NCBI GenBank assembly: GCA_015501075.1
Contig: JADNYJ010000085.1
Coordinates: forward strand, 62,001 to 126,000
Direction: 5' to 3'
From: Gymnopilus junonius
Taxonomy: Eukaryota; Basidiomycota; Agaricomycetes; Agaricales; Galerinaceae
Length of the DNA stretch: 64,000 nucleotides
The notes under the pieces are model-generated. The model worked only from the letters and a program-made list of their open reading frames with translations. It was not told the DNA's origin and did not search any database. The translations under genes were made by a program, and so were the position numbers. Below, in pieces: positions 44,835-56,719 of this stretch; positions within the stretch are counted from its first letter, which is position 1; each line of letters starts with the position of its first letter.

Positions 44835-47800
44835 ATGGTTCCTGTTCCTATACCTGTCCGCAATTCTCATATCTCGCGTCTCCTTTATATCCTTTTCTCA
44901 CTCGCTACAAACTATGCGCCACGCATTTTTCGCCGTTCAAATGACGGCCTCAATGCCACCGACAACGCTCTGCACACCCTTGTGCGGCGAGAGAAGTTCG
45001 ACCCCGATGACCCCAAGTCAATCGCCTTTGCAGTCCTTATACCCGTCCTTGTCCTCTTGTCGGGTCTGTTTGCCGGTCTGACATTGGGCTATATGTCTCT
45101 TGACGAGACCCAGTTGCATGTACTCAGTATCAGTGGCACTCCGTACGTGTTCTGCCATATCTCGGCCGTCTTGCCCTCTAGCTAACGTTATAACGTTCTC
45201 TGGCATCAGTAAACAGCGGGAATATGCAAACAAGATTATGCCAGTTCGCAAGAACGGCCACTTGCTACTCGTCACGCTCCTCCTGGCAAATATGATTGTC
45301 AACGAAACTCTCCCTGTCATAGCAGATCCAGTTCTGGGAGGAGGCTTCCCCAGTGTAGTTGTATCTACCGTCCTCATTGTTATGTGAGTAAGCCCTATCT
45401 GATAAGCACGGGCCACTCTATTTTCGCCCTCCTTTCCTTTCCGTGTCCTGGGAGATAAGATGACCGTGGTTAGGTCTATTCGCTACCGTTGCTTATAAGG
45501 AAATTTGGCCGTTCCTTTTTCTCTGTATAAAGCTCGACTCGCCACTCAACGCCTGCGGCTTGGAGCTATATGACGTCACGCGACATTGCCCCGACTTCTT
45601 TCGCCCACACGCTCGTGATACCCCATAACCACGTTGCTGCACGACTTTTTTACAGTTGACTTCGCCTATCATCCTTCTTTTGCCCGCTCACACATTTCTC
45701 TAGCTTTGCCGAAATTATCCCTCAATCGCTTTTCACCCGCCATGGAATGTACCTCGGTGCAAAGATGGCTGGGTTCACGAGATTGTTGATATTATCCTTT
45801 GTAAGTTTGTCTTTCATTAATTTAGCGGACATAGGTTCTGATGCTATTCGAATTTGACTGTCGTCATAGGGTATCCTTGCATGGCCTGTAGCTAAACTCT
45901 TGGAATTTGCGCTTGGACCCCATCATGGTATCATTTACCGTCGAGCAGGTCAGTGTTGGCATGGCTGTAAAGTTTTCAGCCCTCATCCCCTTAATAGAAC
46001 TCAAAGAGCTCATCGCCATGCACTCCTCCCATGCCACACATGGTGGCGACCTTAAGAACGACACAGTCGCCATCATCGGCGCAACTCTCGACCTTCAAGA
46101 GAAGGTCGTCAAGCAGGTCAGCAACCATTCATCTCTCCATCTACCTAATTAACCCTATTTCAATATTTCTAGGCTATGACGCCCATCGAACAAGTATTCA
46201 TGCTGTCCATCGATTCCAAATTGGACTACGCTCTTTTGAAGAAGATATGTCAGACTGGACACAGTCGCGTGCCGGTGTATGAGGAAGTTGATGTGCCGGT
46301 CTCTGTAGTGGCGGCGGGCACAGATACCCCTAATGATGACAAGTCGAAGCAGAGGACTGTCAGGGTGAAGAAGATCATTGGCATCTTACTCGTGAAGCAG
46401 TGTGTTTTACTTGATCCAAAGGGTATGCCGTACTTTTTTGCTTTGATTTTTCAACGATGAGGTTGTCTCACTATCGGCTTCTAGATGCGACGCCGTTGCG
46501 CAAGATACCCCTCAACAAGGTTCCTTTTGTCCCAAACAACGAGCCTTTGCTCGGGATTTTGGACAAATTCCAAGAAGGACGAAGTCATATGGCCATCGTA
46601 AGCCGATTCAGCGTTGAAAAAGTACGCTTTTCCAATGCCAGCTCATTTCACACGTAATATAGTCTCATTTTATTTTAAAGGCGGCCTCTGTAAAGAAAGC
46701 TGTTAAGCTCGGGCTGACCCAACGTCTCCGCAAACGTGTTGGAATGGGTGACTCCTCAGACTCGGATACAGACTCGAGCGACGATGAAAGCCATGGTCAT
46801 AGTTCCGGGACCAACGAACGCGGTACTGCTAACCAAAGTCCTACGGACTCTTATCCCAAGAAACGCCGTCGTCGTCGGAGGTTGATGAACGGGCTCATAC
46901 GAAAGAGTTCGCATGACTCTGACTCGGAGGCTGGGACTGTTAAGGGCGAAGCTGAGAACGAGAATCACGTCACTCCGTCTGAATTAGAGAAAGGCAGTGG
47001 AGGCCATAATGCGAATGGAGACGATAGGGTGATTATCACTGCTGAACCTCCTTCTGCCACCGAGAAACAAGGAGGCGGTGGAGGTATAACTGGAGCGGCC
47101 AGGAGGAAGAATGAAGAGGGGAGGAAGAGTTTGAGCAAGATTACGGCTACGGCTTTGCAGTTGCCCAAGTTGACGACGGGCTTGTTGGAACAACGCGAGC
47201 AGAGTATGCCTGCTGATGCCGTTTTGGCGAAGGAGGGTGCTGCCGAGGTAATTATTCTTCTCCTTTTCATTGGAAAAGAGAACAGGAGCTAATCATGTGT
47301 CTTTTTGTCTAGTTTTTGCAAGGCTTTGATCCGGCTGTTATGCCCCTCGGAATCATCACTCTCGAAGACGTTCTGGAAGAACTAATCGGAGAGGAGATAT
47401 ACGACGAATTCGATACGCAAGGTGCCCATGGCGATCCTTACGAGGTTCCTCCTCCCGTGACCATCACCGACACGGACGCCAATACTACTATATCCCCGGT
47501 TTATTCGACGACGGATACCACCAGCAACGTCAACGCAAGTACCACAATGAGACTCTCTGCTCCTGTGCCCACCAAATCAGCTTCCGCGTTGGCTGGTCAG
47601 ATTGGCATGCCAAACGCATTGAAGGGTTTGGGCTTTTTCAGGACAAGGAGTGCGCCGCCTGTTCCAAGGGAGATCGAAAGGCAAAGTGGGGTCGATACGC
47701 CTCATTCTGCTGTTCAGGCTCACCAAACTTCCAGTGGTTCGGCAAGTACTACTACCGTGAATACCAACACCAACACGAGCACCACCAAGACGGTCCGCAT

Positions 47801-48710
47801 AGACGACGGGAACACTGTCGCGCCTATTCAGATGCCCAAGCCGATTAGGAGTACGGGACGACACCCCCCCTCTGTCATTCTGGAGCAGCATAGTAGCGTG
47901 TCGTCCTCTGAATCTGGGGTGGGTTACTCGTTCGCTTCCTTGCCTACTGCCTCGGCTTCTGCAGCAACTGGAGCGGAGGAGAAGACTAAGTCTTTGCCTA
48001 CTGCTTCTTCTATTCTCGCTTCTGCCGGTGCACCTTCAATTCCAACTGCCCAGTCACAGCCATCATCGCAGCCCCAGTCGGTTCCATCTTCCCCATCCCC
48101 GGTCGTGATACCTACTACTGCAACCAATAGCACCAGCGCACAAGTCTCCCCAGCCCCCGCTGTGCAAGTGCACAAGATTGACAAATCCCCTTCGAGGAGC
48201 GGGTCGCCTTCTCCGGCTCTCGAAGCCATCTTGTTGGACCGCAAACGGAGGATGGCGGCTGCTGGAGGAGGAGGGAGCGGCAACGTCACTGCTGCACCCA
48301 GTCCTGCGCCCAGTGTGGCTTTGGTGAACCCCTCGGGTGTGGTTATACCTATACCGTCAAATGCTTCTGGAGGTGCTGCGCCTACTTCTATTGCTGTTGG
48401 TGGTGGTGGAGCGTCTGTTAATAGTGGTGCGGCGGCGGCTGCATCCACTTTGCGCTCGGGGAACGTGTCTGCTAAAGGGACGCGATTCAAGAGCAGCCCT
48501 CTTGGTGGTGGTGAGCGTGCTGGGGTAGTCGTCGCTGAGCAGGTTGGGGCGGCGTATAGTAAGGAGAAGGAGAAGGCTGGTGAGGATACCAATACCATGG
48601 GGGTGAATCAGGCGCAGAGTCAGAGCCAGACACCAAGTCAGGGTGATGCGAAGGAGGACAAGGAGCGGATACCGAGCGAGATAGATAAAGCTGGTCCTGA
48701 TAAGGCTTGA
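44835..48710 (+). CDS. MAM3: CNNM/MAM3-type metal-homeostasis protein (DUF21 + CBS pair)
   Basis: Membrane protein of the CNNM/Mam3 family involved in divalent-metal homeostasis. The DUF21 region contains AFAVLIPVLVLLSGLFAGLT then LGYMSLDETQLHVLS, KQREYANKIMPVRKNGHLLL, LANMIVNETLPVIADPVLGG, FAEIIPQSLFTRHG and HHGIIYRRAELKELIAMH. The CBS part reads AMTPIEQVFMLSIDSKLDY, TGHSRVPVYEE, LLGILDKFQEGRSHMAIVSR and VMPLGIITLEDVLEELIGEE. About 190 residues of acidic, Ser-rich sequence are inserted in the second CBS repeat (46690-47250), and a long Ser/Thr/Ala/Pro-rich tail follows to the stop at 48710. The start at 44835 (MVPVPIPVRN) gives an N-terminal hydrophobic segment that may be a signal peptide. 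One intron is unusually long (about 45386-45705). The frame is continuous. Confidence 0.88.
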
Positions 48711-49139
48711 GCTGGGGTGCTTGGTGCCTGAACGACTTTGTTTGATGGAGGAGAACTACCCGATACCTTTGCTGATTTTTGAAGATTCTTTTTGCTTTCT
48801 TCTGCTCTCAAATTGTGGATAACGGATAAAAATGTGGATTGTGATTGGATTTAGACTGTGTACTACCACTATTACTGTCGACTTTTCTTTCTTTCTCTTG
48901 TTCGTTCTTCGAGTCCTGATAGCTTTGCATATTCTGTTGCCTGTCGTATATGTACTTTTTGGTGATTTCTTTCTTTCTTGGAACAGAAGTTGATTGATAT
49001 TGAATGGCCTGTACTCATGTAGAGGATAAACAATTCCAGAGTACATTTTTCGTTCTTTTTAGCGACGTGTCTGGGCGATGTTCAAGTGGCTGCGAAATCT
49101 TGTGTAAGGTCCATCTTGTTAAAGCAAGCGTCTTACAAT
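48711..49139. other. 3' flank of the MAM3-type gene
   Basis: T-rich 3' UTR-like sequence up to the hAT-type MITE. No gene was recognised. Confidence 0.4.
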
Positions 49140-49712
49140 CAGTGTTGTATTCTAAGGGGTTATTAACCCCAAATTTTTTTCTTAAGCCTTAAGTCTTAAA
49201 AATCACCCTTAATTAAGGCTTGATTCTAAGGGGTTATTAATGGTTCAGCTAAAAATAGTAACTCAGCTTAATGTCAAGGTTTTGACTTCCATTGACTAGT
49301 TTCTTCAACTTTCTTGGGACTCCTCCACTCAATTCAATGTCTGAATAGATGTATTATTTGCAGAACCCATATCATTGGCTCAGAGCCAAAGGAGATTGAG
49401 CATACAAGGGGCCTCTAAGCATGCATCTCACCTATGCAGCTATAATACTCGACCAGAATGACCTATAAAATCAAAGTTGAAAGGTCCCTGAGATACAAAT
49501 ATTTGCTAGGAGATACTATCCAACAATTATTCCATCAGAGCCTCAAAATATTCCTTGACAAGGCAGTCAATTGTTGATCAATTGTATTAAGTAATGCTGA
49601 TGTTAGGGGTTAATTAAGGCTTATCTTCATCTTGGATTGATTCTAAGTCTGAACCTTAACATGTTATTAAGCCTTAAACATTAATAATGTTTAAGCCTTA
49701 GGTACAACACTG
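49140..49712. mobile_element. hAT-type MITE (573 bp) with 8-bp target duplication
   Basis: The termini are CAGTGTTGTA at the left and TACAACACTG at the right, perfect inverted repeats with the CAG...CTG ends usual for hAT elements. The flanks are exact direct repeats CTTACAAT at 49132-49139 and 49713-49720. The interior is AT-rich, with repeated motifs such as TTCTAAGGGGTTATTAA (49150 and 49223) and TTAAGCCTTA, and no transposase frame. It is therefore non-autonomous and distinct from the 6.4-kb hAT element. Confidence 0.85.
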
Positions 49713-49720
49713 CTTACAAT

Positions 49721-50483
49721 GCTATTACCAACTGCTATTACTATTAAGTCAAGTGTAATATCAATCTGTAATAGGGAGCATTCTTAGTCACGATACATGC
49801 GATGTATCCTGTCTCCAATGGTCTTGAGCTTAGAGATGGTCTGTCACGCTGAAGCTTTTAGCGCATGGACGAGTCACGGCTGCAGAAAAGTTCCTACAGC
49901 GGGGGCAGCGAGGAGTGAGTGCAGAAAGCAAAGGTGAGACGAGCTTGCCTGTCATCCTTGAGACGTGTCTGGGAGACACAGGCCGAGGAAAGGAGAAAAG
50001 GAGATGGTTTCGGCCTGAGCCAGAAACCAGGAAGGCGCGTCACTGCTGGCACGTGACGGATAGGCTGCACGCTTTGCGTTCGCACCTCGCTGCCCAGTGC
50101 GACCACTGGATTTGAATAAAGTCCCTTTAGACTTATCATTTTGGTGCACTTGTCACAGAAAACCTTTGCTTAAGCATTGCCTACACTCAACGTTCAATGA
50201 AGACATCATTATATCGAGCATGCACCGCGTCTTTCAATTGCTCCAGGAAGTTTTGGACGATTTCATTTCCCACTTGTTAACAACAATCTAGAGTTTAAGT
50301 ATATATAAGTATGTGTAGTAGTATGCGACAAAAAGATATGTACATTAGACGATCTAAAGCACTGTAAGGATAGCAGAAATAACCTAAATAAGAAAAATCC
50401 TACGCACTCTATATACACGGAGACCGCGACCATGAAAGCCAGAAAGATAGAGGTAATAAACAGCGATAAAGACACAAAACAAA
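49721..50483. other. Intergenic region
   Basis: Lies between the MITE and the leftward F-box gene and includes that gene's 3' flank. Nothing was recognised. Confidence 0.4.
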
Positions 50484-51976
50484 TCATGAAGACGTTACAC
50501 GAATCTTTTTTGCAACATGAAGGCGCGGAAAGGAAGCAACGACTTTCGCAGCGTCCACGCCTCGGGCTCCAGTGAGTGTCACGTCAATGACTACGTTGAC
50601 GCGCACGAGAGAGCTATAAGAAGGTCGGGAAAGAATTTCGTCTAAGATCGACCATTTGGTGTAGTCATATTCCTCGCCGTGGCGCCTGAAGGCGGCGACG
50701 CCGATGTAAGGGATTCTAGAGAGGTAGGAGGCGGTGAAGGCCGGAAGAGGTCGACATTGAGATTGAAGAGGAGGTGGTAGCTTGGGACGGGTGACTTGGT
50801 GGAGAGAGGTTGAAGATATGCTGTAGGCTTTCAGATGGACAGAAGTTGGCTCTCCACGTTGGCCGAAGATGCGGAGGGTTTTGAGCGAGGAGTGTGGCTG
50901 AGGTTGAACATGGAGTAGCTGTCAGCGGATTTGGTCGAGTCTAGGATAAATTATATCAGCTTTGAATAAATAAAAAAGAGGCAGCAAGGCATACAACAAG
51001 AACCGCTTATCTGGAGGTGTTCTAAATGAGCCCCTGAGGATTGAAGAAAACGATGTAGATTCCCAATGTCATTGACGTAGCTTAAAGATAGGTTGCGGAG
51101 CTTGGTGATGTCGATTTGGCAAGGATGCGACATGAGCGCGCAGAGCAAGGGTGACAAAGGAACAGCGTCGATAGTTAACTTCTGAAATGGTCTTCGTGAT
51201 TGGCGTTTGAGGTTACGCGAGGAATCTTGACACGTATTCATCGGCACTCCGTTATGATTGTTTCCCTGGAACACCTTGAAGCGAACGCCAGACAGCCGGA
51301 GGCTCGTTAGCGCAGAGAAGTGGTTCAGAAGAATCATGAGGTCATCAAAGTGCGGCATCCAGCAATCCCACAACTCGAAGCGCTGGAGCTCTACGCAAGA
51401 ATGGAGCGCCCCAAGGAGGAAATGAACAAACGCCGGTGAGGGAAAGCATATATGTTGTAAAAACAGGCTCGACACGCGGTGGAGGTGAGAGAGAATGGGT
51501 GCCAAGATGTCCGCATAGGCCTTCCATTGTTCTGGTTGTTCAAGGTGAACAGTATTTCCGATGATTACTTCGCGAACACAGTGTGCCATATCTGGGCTGG
51601 AGTGGAGGATGTTGATTAGACTTTGTAGTCTTGTGAAGGTGGGTGGGGTCAGGAGGTGCTCATTCAATCCGGATTTGTGGCTGCTGGACGTGTGAGGAGG
51701 CGAAAGGTCGGTAATTTCGAGCGTTTTGTCGGTGGTGGCGAACGAGACATCACCGAGATATGTGCTGGTACCGATGAATTTGGGGTTGGGAGGGGACTCT
51801 GTTTTTCTGCCAGTCAGTTCGCGTTCGTTGACTTGAAGGTCAAGTCTGCGGAGAGTGTGCACGCGTGCAGAGATGTTCCAGGAGCGACAGACGAGCCTGG
51901 CGGAGTGGAGGGTAGGGATGTTGTCACGGGCAAAGTCGAGGACGTGGTCGACAAGTTCCTGAGGTGCGTCAAGCAT
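50484..51976 (-). CDS. F-box protein (2 exons)
   Basis: The N-terminus MLDAPQELVDHVLDFARDNI, then LHSARLVCRSWNISARVHTL, is an F-box, expected to bind Skp1 in an SCF ubiquitin ligase. The rest has irregular leucine-rich repeats: DMAHCVREVIIGN, CVELQRFELWDCW, LNHFSALTSLRLSGVRF, ITKLRNLSLSYVND and GAHLEHLQISGSCC. An intron near 50944-50985 joins a second exon that ends VVASFPRLHVAKKIRVTSS with a stop at 50484-50486. This second-exon frame reads through about 450 bases. The substrate cannot be inferred. It is divergent from NOC1. Confidence 0.8.
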
Positions 51977-52516
51977 TTTGAGGTAAATAGAGTATTGCAG
52001 GGGAGGAATCTACTAAGATGGCGTCCAGTGGAAACACTGGGAAGCGGGGGCTTTCTCCCTCTGAGACTATCAAAGGCTCTTTTATACGTGGTCACGGCAA
52101 CTGAATATTGAATATCAGGAATCAGGTTCGTTGAGGACCGCCTTTACGAGAACTGATATTCAGGCCCGAGCAAACAACAAAGATTGGCGCATCATCGCGA
52201 CCCTTTCCCAAGAAGCCAGAAGGCAAACCTGTCGGTCGGCGAAGGGTCAAAGCTGTGTATTTTTCAAGGACATGAAAGAGTAAGATGAAAGACGGAACCG
52301 ATCTGCGTGCAGTCCGTTCGTGACTTCATTTAGGAATGAAGGAAAAAGGCAGTCCCACTTGTCGTGAGGTCAAAGCTCAGAGGCAAAAGGGGGTACGCGC
52401 CGGCGCGTTATAGGAACCGATCACGTGCTTTATTGATGGAATTTTTGTCCCCATTTGCGGAACGGGATTTCTGTTGCCCTTCCTTCAACCCTTCAGATTT
52501 CTTATTCCGTCTTTCC
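51977..52516. promoter_or_regulatory. Divergent promoter region between F-box gene and NOC1
   Basis: About 540 bases between two divergent start codons. No TATA box stood out. T-rich tracts lie just upstream of the NOC1 start. Confidence 0.4.
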
Positions 52517-55500
52517 ATGGTCCGACTACGAAAGGGAAAGGGTCAATTTGCCCTGCAGAATCCGGTTCCGAGTAAGGACACCAAATCGAAATCGAAAAAT
52601 GCAACGAAAGCCAACGGTGGGATTTCGAAGGAGCAGACCTTGCGTTGGGAGGGAATGAGGAGGATATGGAACTTTTGAAGGGTTTGAATGGGAATGAAGT
52701 GGTTTCTGGATCGCAGAATGATGATGTGACTATGCTGTTTTTGTTTTTTGTTCATTCATGCTGAATTTGGTTCGTTGCAGCCCGCTCTGCAAAAAGATCT
52801 TTCTAAATTCCTCAAGGAACTGAATCTCAAACCAGAACCACCGAAATCGAAGGGAAAAAGAAAGGAGAAGCCTGAACCTTCTAAACCTGATGCGCCTAAG
52901 CCTTCCAAGGAGAAGAAAGACAAGAAAAGTAAAGGTTCTGCGCAAAAACCGGACGCTCAACCATCACAACCAAAAGCTGACGCAGCATCATCTGATGCCC
53001 CGCCTCCCAAAGTGCAACTGCCGACAAAAGTCTCGCTGAACCCGAAATCTCGCTTCGTCTTCCAGCCAATCTCACTATGGCATGCTGCTGTGCCGTCGCT
53101 CTCCCCAACGTCGTCAAAGGTTACAATTTCACCTGACCAACTATCAAAATTATCCGCCAAGACTGCCGAGCTACATGAAGCGGACCTACGGACGTTTCAG
53201 ACGTCGTCGTCGGCAAATTCATCGTCCTCCGAAGCCAGCTTCCTGCAAAAGATCATACAGTCTGGCACTCTGTCGGATAGGCTGAGTGCGTTGACGCTTT
53301 TGGTTCAAAGCAGTCCGCTGCACAATACCAAGGCGTTGGAGACGCTTAAGGGGATGGCGGAGAGAGGGAAGGGTAAGGGTGGGCGAGAAGAGAGTTTGAA
53401 GGCGTTGAGGTGCATTGTAGATTGGTGGGTTGGCGGTGGTGCACCCAATAGGAAGCTTGTGTGAGTCTTGCTCTTTTTTTTTTTTTGCTTCTGACCAGGA
53501 CATAATTGTCAACATTGACTTTTTCCAGGTACTTCCGAGACCAACCTCTCCTTCACGCGGACGTGACAGACGAGGTCCTACTCGTCTGGTACTTTGAAGA
53601 CTGGCTGAAGAAATATTTCTTCTCCGTGTTGCAAATTCTTGAGGTACGGTCTGCTCTGTTTTCCGCCCTTATGACCCATACTAAAATTCAGCCTACAGAC
53701 GCTTTCACTGGATCCTCTACCATACGTCCGAACGCAGACGATTAACCTGATATTCACGCTCTCCGGGATAAGCCCGAACAAGAACAAAATTTACTTCGTT
53801 TGCTTGTCAACAAGCTCGTACGTTCCTTTATATCCCTCGTCGTATCTTACTCATAAATCCGATATTTTTAGGGAGATACCGAAAAGTCATTGGCCTCACG
53901 CGCATCCTACCACCTGCTACAACTCCTTCAAGCTCACCCAGCAATGAAAGGCATCGTCGTCAACGAAATCATATCCCTCATCCTCCGCCCTCTAGCAGGT
54001 CCGGCTACAGGTGCACCGGCCGCTTCTGCTTCAACTTCGACCTCCTCTGGACCCAAACACATCCGATTTACCGACGCCGAGCCTTCCAAGCCCGCTTCTG
54101 CACCCAATGCAGGTGTGAAGCCCAAGCCCAAGGCCGCCGCGGAGAAGAAAGGCGGCAACGCCCATGCGAGGTACTATGCGACTGTGACGTTCAACCAAGT
54201 CGTGTTGACCCCCGCCGATCGGGACGTCGCTGTCCAGCTCATTGATATCTATTTTGAGATATTCAAGGAGCTTCTTGGCGAAGGGTCCTCGTTTACGGAA
54301 GGGGCTGAGGGCGGTGAGGCTGATGAGAACGAGAAGGAGTTCAAGACAGACAAGGGCGGTCGGGTCATGGATGGGAAGCCGAAGGGCAAGGGCAAGGCAA
54401 AAGCGAAGCAGAGCGAGGTGAAAGGCGCTGCTGGATTCACGGAGGTCGAGGACGCCAACTCGAAGCTCATTTCCGCAATTTTGACGGGTGTTAACCGTGC
54501 TTTACCTTTTGCTAAGTTGACGGCAGGCGATACCGGGTAGGCCTTCCTTACTTTTTCTGGGGTTTCTATCCCTCTTACGCATTATCGTTGGCATTGCAGA
54601 ATCGACAAGCACATGGACACTTTGTTCCTTATCACCCATACCTCCACCTTCAACATCTCCCTTCAAGCACTGGTCTTGATCCAACACATCACCGCCTCGC
54701 TCTCTGCTCCTTCATCGGAACCCGTTTCTTCCTCGTCTTCGTCATTAGCCAAGTCGATCACTGACAGGTACTACCGTACCTTATATGCCTCCCTGCACGA
54801 CACCCGGCTCGCCGCGTCTTCCAAACAAGCGATGTATCTGAATCTATTCTTCAAATCCGTCAAGACCGACGCGGGGAACGCGAACAACGAGCGGGTGAGG
54901 GCCCTCGTTCGGAGGTTCGTCCAGGTGCTGGTTAGTGCGGGCAGTGCGGGCGCGACTGAATTCGTCGCCGGTGGATTGTTCTTGTTGGGCGAGGTCAGTA
55001 TTTTCGGTGGTGGAGTTGATTCGGTGCTGACGCGAATCCTCTTTCCCTAGTTGTTTAGCACTACCCCAGGATTGAGGGGCATGATCAATGAGAAGCCCAA
55101 GAAGGACGTGGAAGAGGCTTACGATCCTAAGAAGCGAGAGCCGCAGTTCGCTCATGCTTCAGCGCTGCCTCTATGGGAATTGGTCAGTCGACCCTCCTGT
55201 CTTTTATTTTAAATCATTTTCTCAATCGAACTTACTCACCAACAGACACCGCTTCTCAACCACTACCACCCCGCCGTAGCTCTCCACGCCCGCCAGCTAC
55301 TCTCCTCCCAGCCTCTCACGGCTTCCGCAGACCTCTCGCAAAACACGCTCTCGCACTTCCTTGACCGCTTCGTTTACAAGAACCCGAAGAAGGTTAAGGA
55401 GGGTGAGATGCCAGGTGGAAGAGGGCCCAGCGCAATGCAGCCTGCTGCTAGTGCGCTTGAGGGTGTCAAGCTGGTGAAAGGTGAGGTTGGGGCCGCCTTG

Positions 55501-56450
55501 GGTATTGTAAATGAGAAGGAGTTTTTGAGGAAGAAGCGGGAGGATGTCCCTGTTGATCAGGTCTGTTTGTTTGTGACCAGGCGAGTTGGCGTTGATTGAT
55601 TTTGTCTGTTATCTGTCTGTTTAGCTGTTCTTCCATCAATACTTTACGAGCAAGGATGAAAGGGAAAAAGCGAAGGCTGCCAAAGTAAAGAAGAGGAAAG
55701 AAGGAAAGGAGGACGAGCTATCGGATGAGGATGAAGACGGCGACGACGAGGAGCTGGGCGAAGAACAAGATGTCGACGACGACAGCGCTCAGTCCGACGC
55801 TGAAGATGAGGCGGCCGCCGAAGCTGCTAGTGATGTGGATGAGGATGAAGACGCCAGTGACTTAGAGGAGGCGGAGATCTGGAAGGTATGCTTCTGTTTT
55901 GTGAGACATTCATAGCAAAAATGCTAACTGTGTTTACGAATAGGTCATGCAAGCTACTATGCCCAAGGGAGACGGAGATGATGATTACCTGATGAATGAC
56001 AGTGATGTTGACGAAGATGACGATGCGGAGCTACTTGATTACAGTGATAACGAAGATGATCAGGGAGCAGAGGAGGATGGGGATGGGGATGAAGACATAT
56101 CGCAAAATGAAGACAGTGATGAAGACGATGGTGGCGAAGATGACCTATCTTTGGCAGAGGCATCGGATAATGAGGACCTCATACCTCTAGACGACATGCC
56201 GGATGGGTTGATCGAATATGATGGATCAGATGCTTCCGACGACGACGATGGCCTGGGCAGACTGGTCGAAGAAGAGGTGTGGGGAGGGATCACTGCCAAT
56301 GACTCTTCGGGTAATAAAGGGAGGGGCAAGAAAAGACAACGAGAGGAAGAAGAGAAGTCGAAGAAGAGGAAGAAGTTGAAATTGCCAACCTTTGCGAGCT
56401 ACGAAGACTATGCTAAATTGATTGAGGAGGGGCCAGAGGATGATATTTAG
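52517..56450 (+). CDS. MAK21: NOC1/MAK21 (CBF/Mak21 family) ribosome-biogenesis protein, full length with two frame breaks
   Basis: Nucleolar protein needed to make and export the 60S subunit, working with Noc2. It starts MVRLRKGKGQFALQNPVPSK, then NEEDMELLKGLNGNEV, PALQKDLSKFLKELNL, a Lys/Glu-rich linker, YFRDQPLLHADVTDEVLLVW, DWLKKYFFSVLQILE, TLSLDPLPYVRTQTINLIF, LRDKPEQEQNLLRLLVNKL, ASYHLLQLLQAHPAMKGIVV, the CBF core (ARYYATVTFNQVVLTPADR, DRYYRTLYASLHDTRLAASS, FLLGELFSTTPGLRGMINEK, PLWELTPLLNHYHPAVALHA), VDQLFFHQYFTSKDEREKAK, an acidic tail, and GKKRQREEEEKSKKRKKLKL near the end. At about 52649 (GGGG to GGG) and 53760 (CTTCTCC to CTCTCC) one base is missing; all other junctions keep frame. 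Partial decayed copies are at 23-25, 29.6-31.9 and 32.4-33 kb. Confidence 0.9.
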
Positions 56451-56719
56451 GTAGAGAAAATCACTTCTGTTATTGCAGATAGTTCTGTAAATACATACCG
56501 CAGGGGGGTTGCCGGAGGGTACAAAGATAGCAAAAAGAAAATTCCATCTGAAACGATAGTTCTGGTAACACAAACATTTATTAGGCTTTACAATAATTTT
56601 TACACATGAGCAGAGGAGAGAGTATCGAGTGAAACATAACCCATCCATAGCCCATAAGTATCCGACAAACACCCTCAACCACCTCGATTTCAACTTCAAC
56701 CCCCTAAAAATGATCTCCC
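56451..56719. other. Convergent 3' flank between NOC1 and HAM1-like gene
   Basis: A short region between two converging stop codons. Nothing was recognised besides AT-rich sequence. Confidence 0.4.

Noticed and set aside
47924..48598. 224-codon minus-strand ORF rich in Ala and Pro
   Set aside because: Antisense to the low-complexity tail of the MAM3-type gene; GC-rich low-complexity sequence often leaves the opposite strand open.
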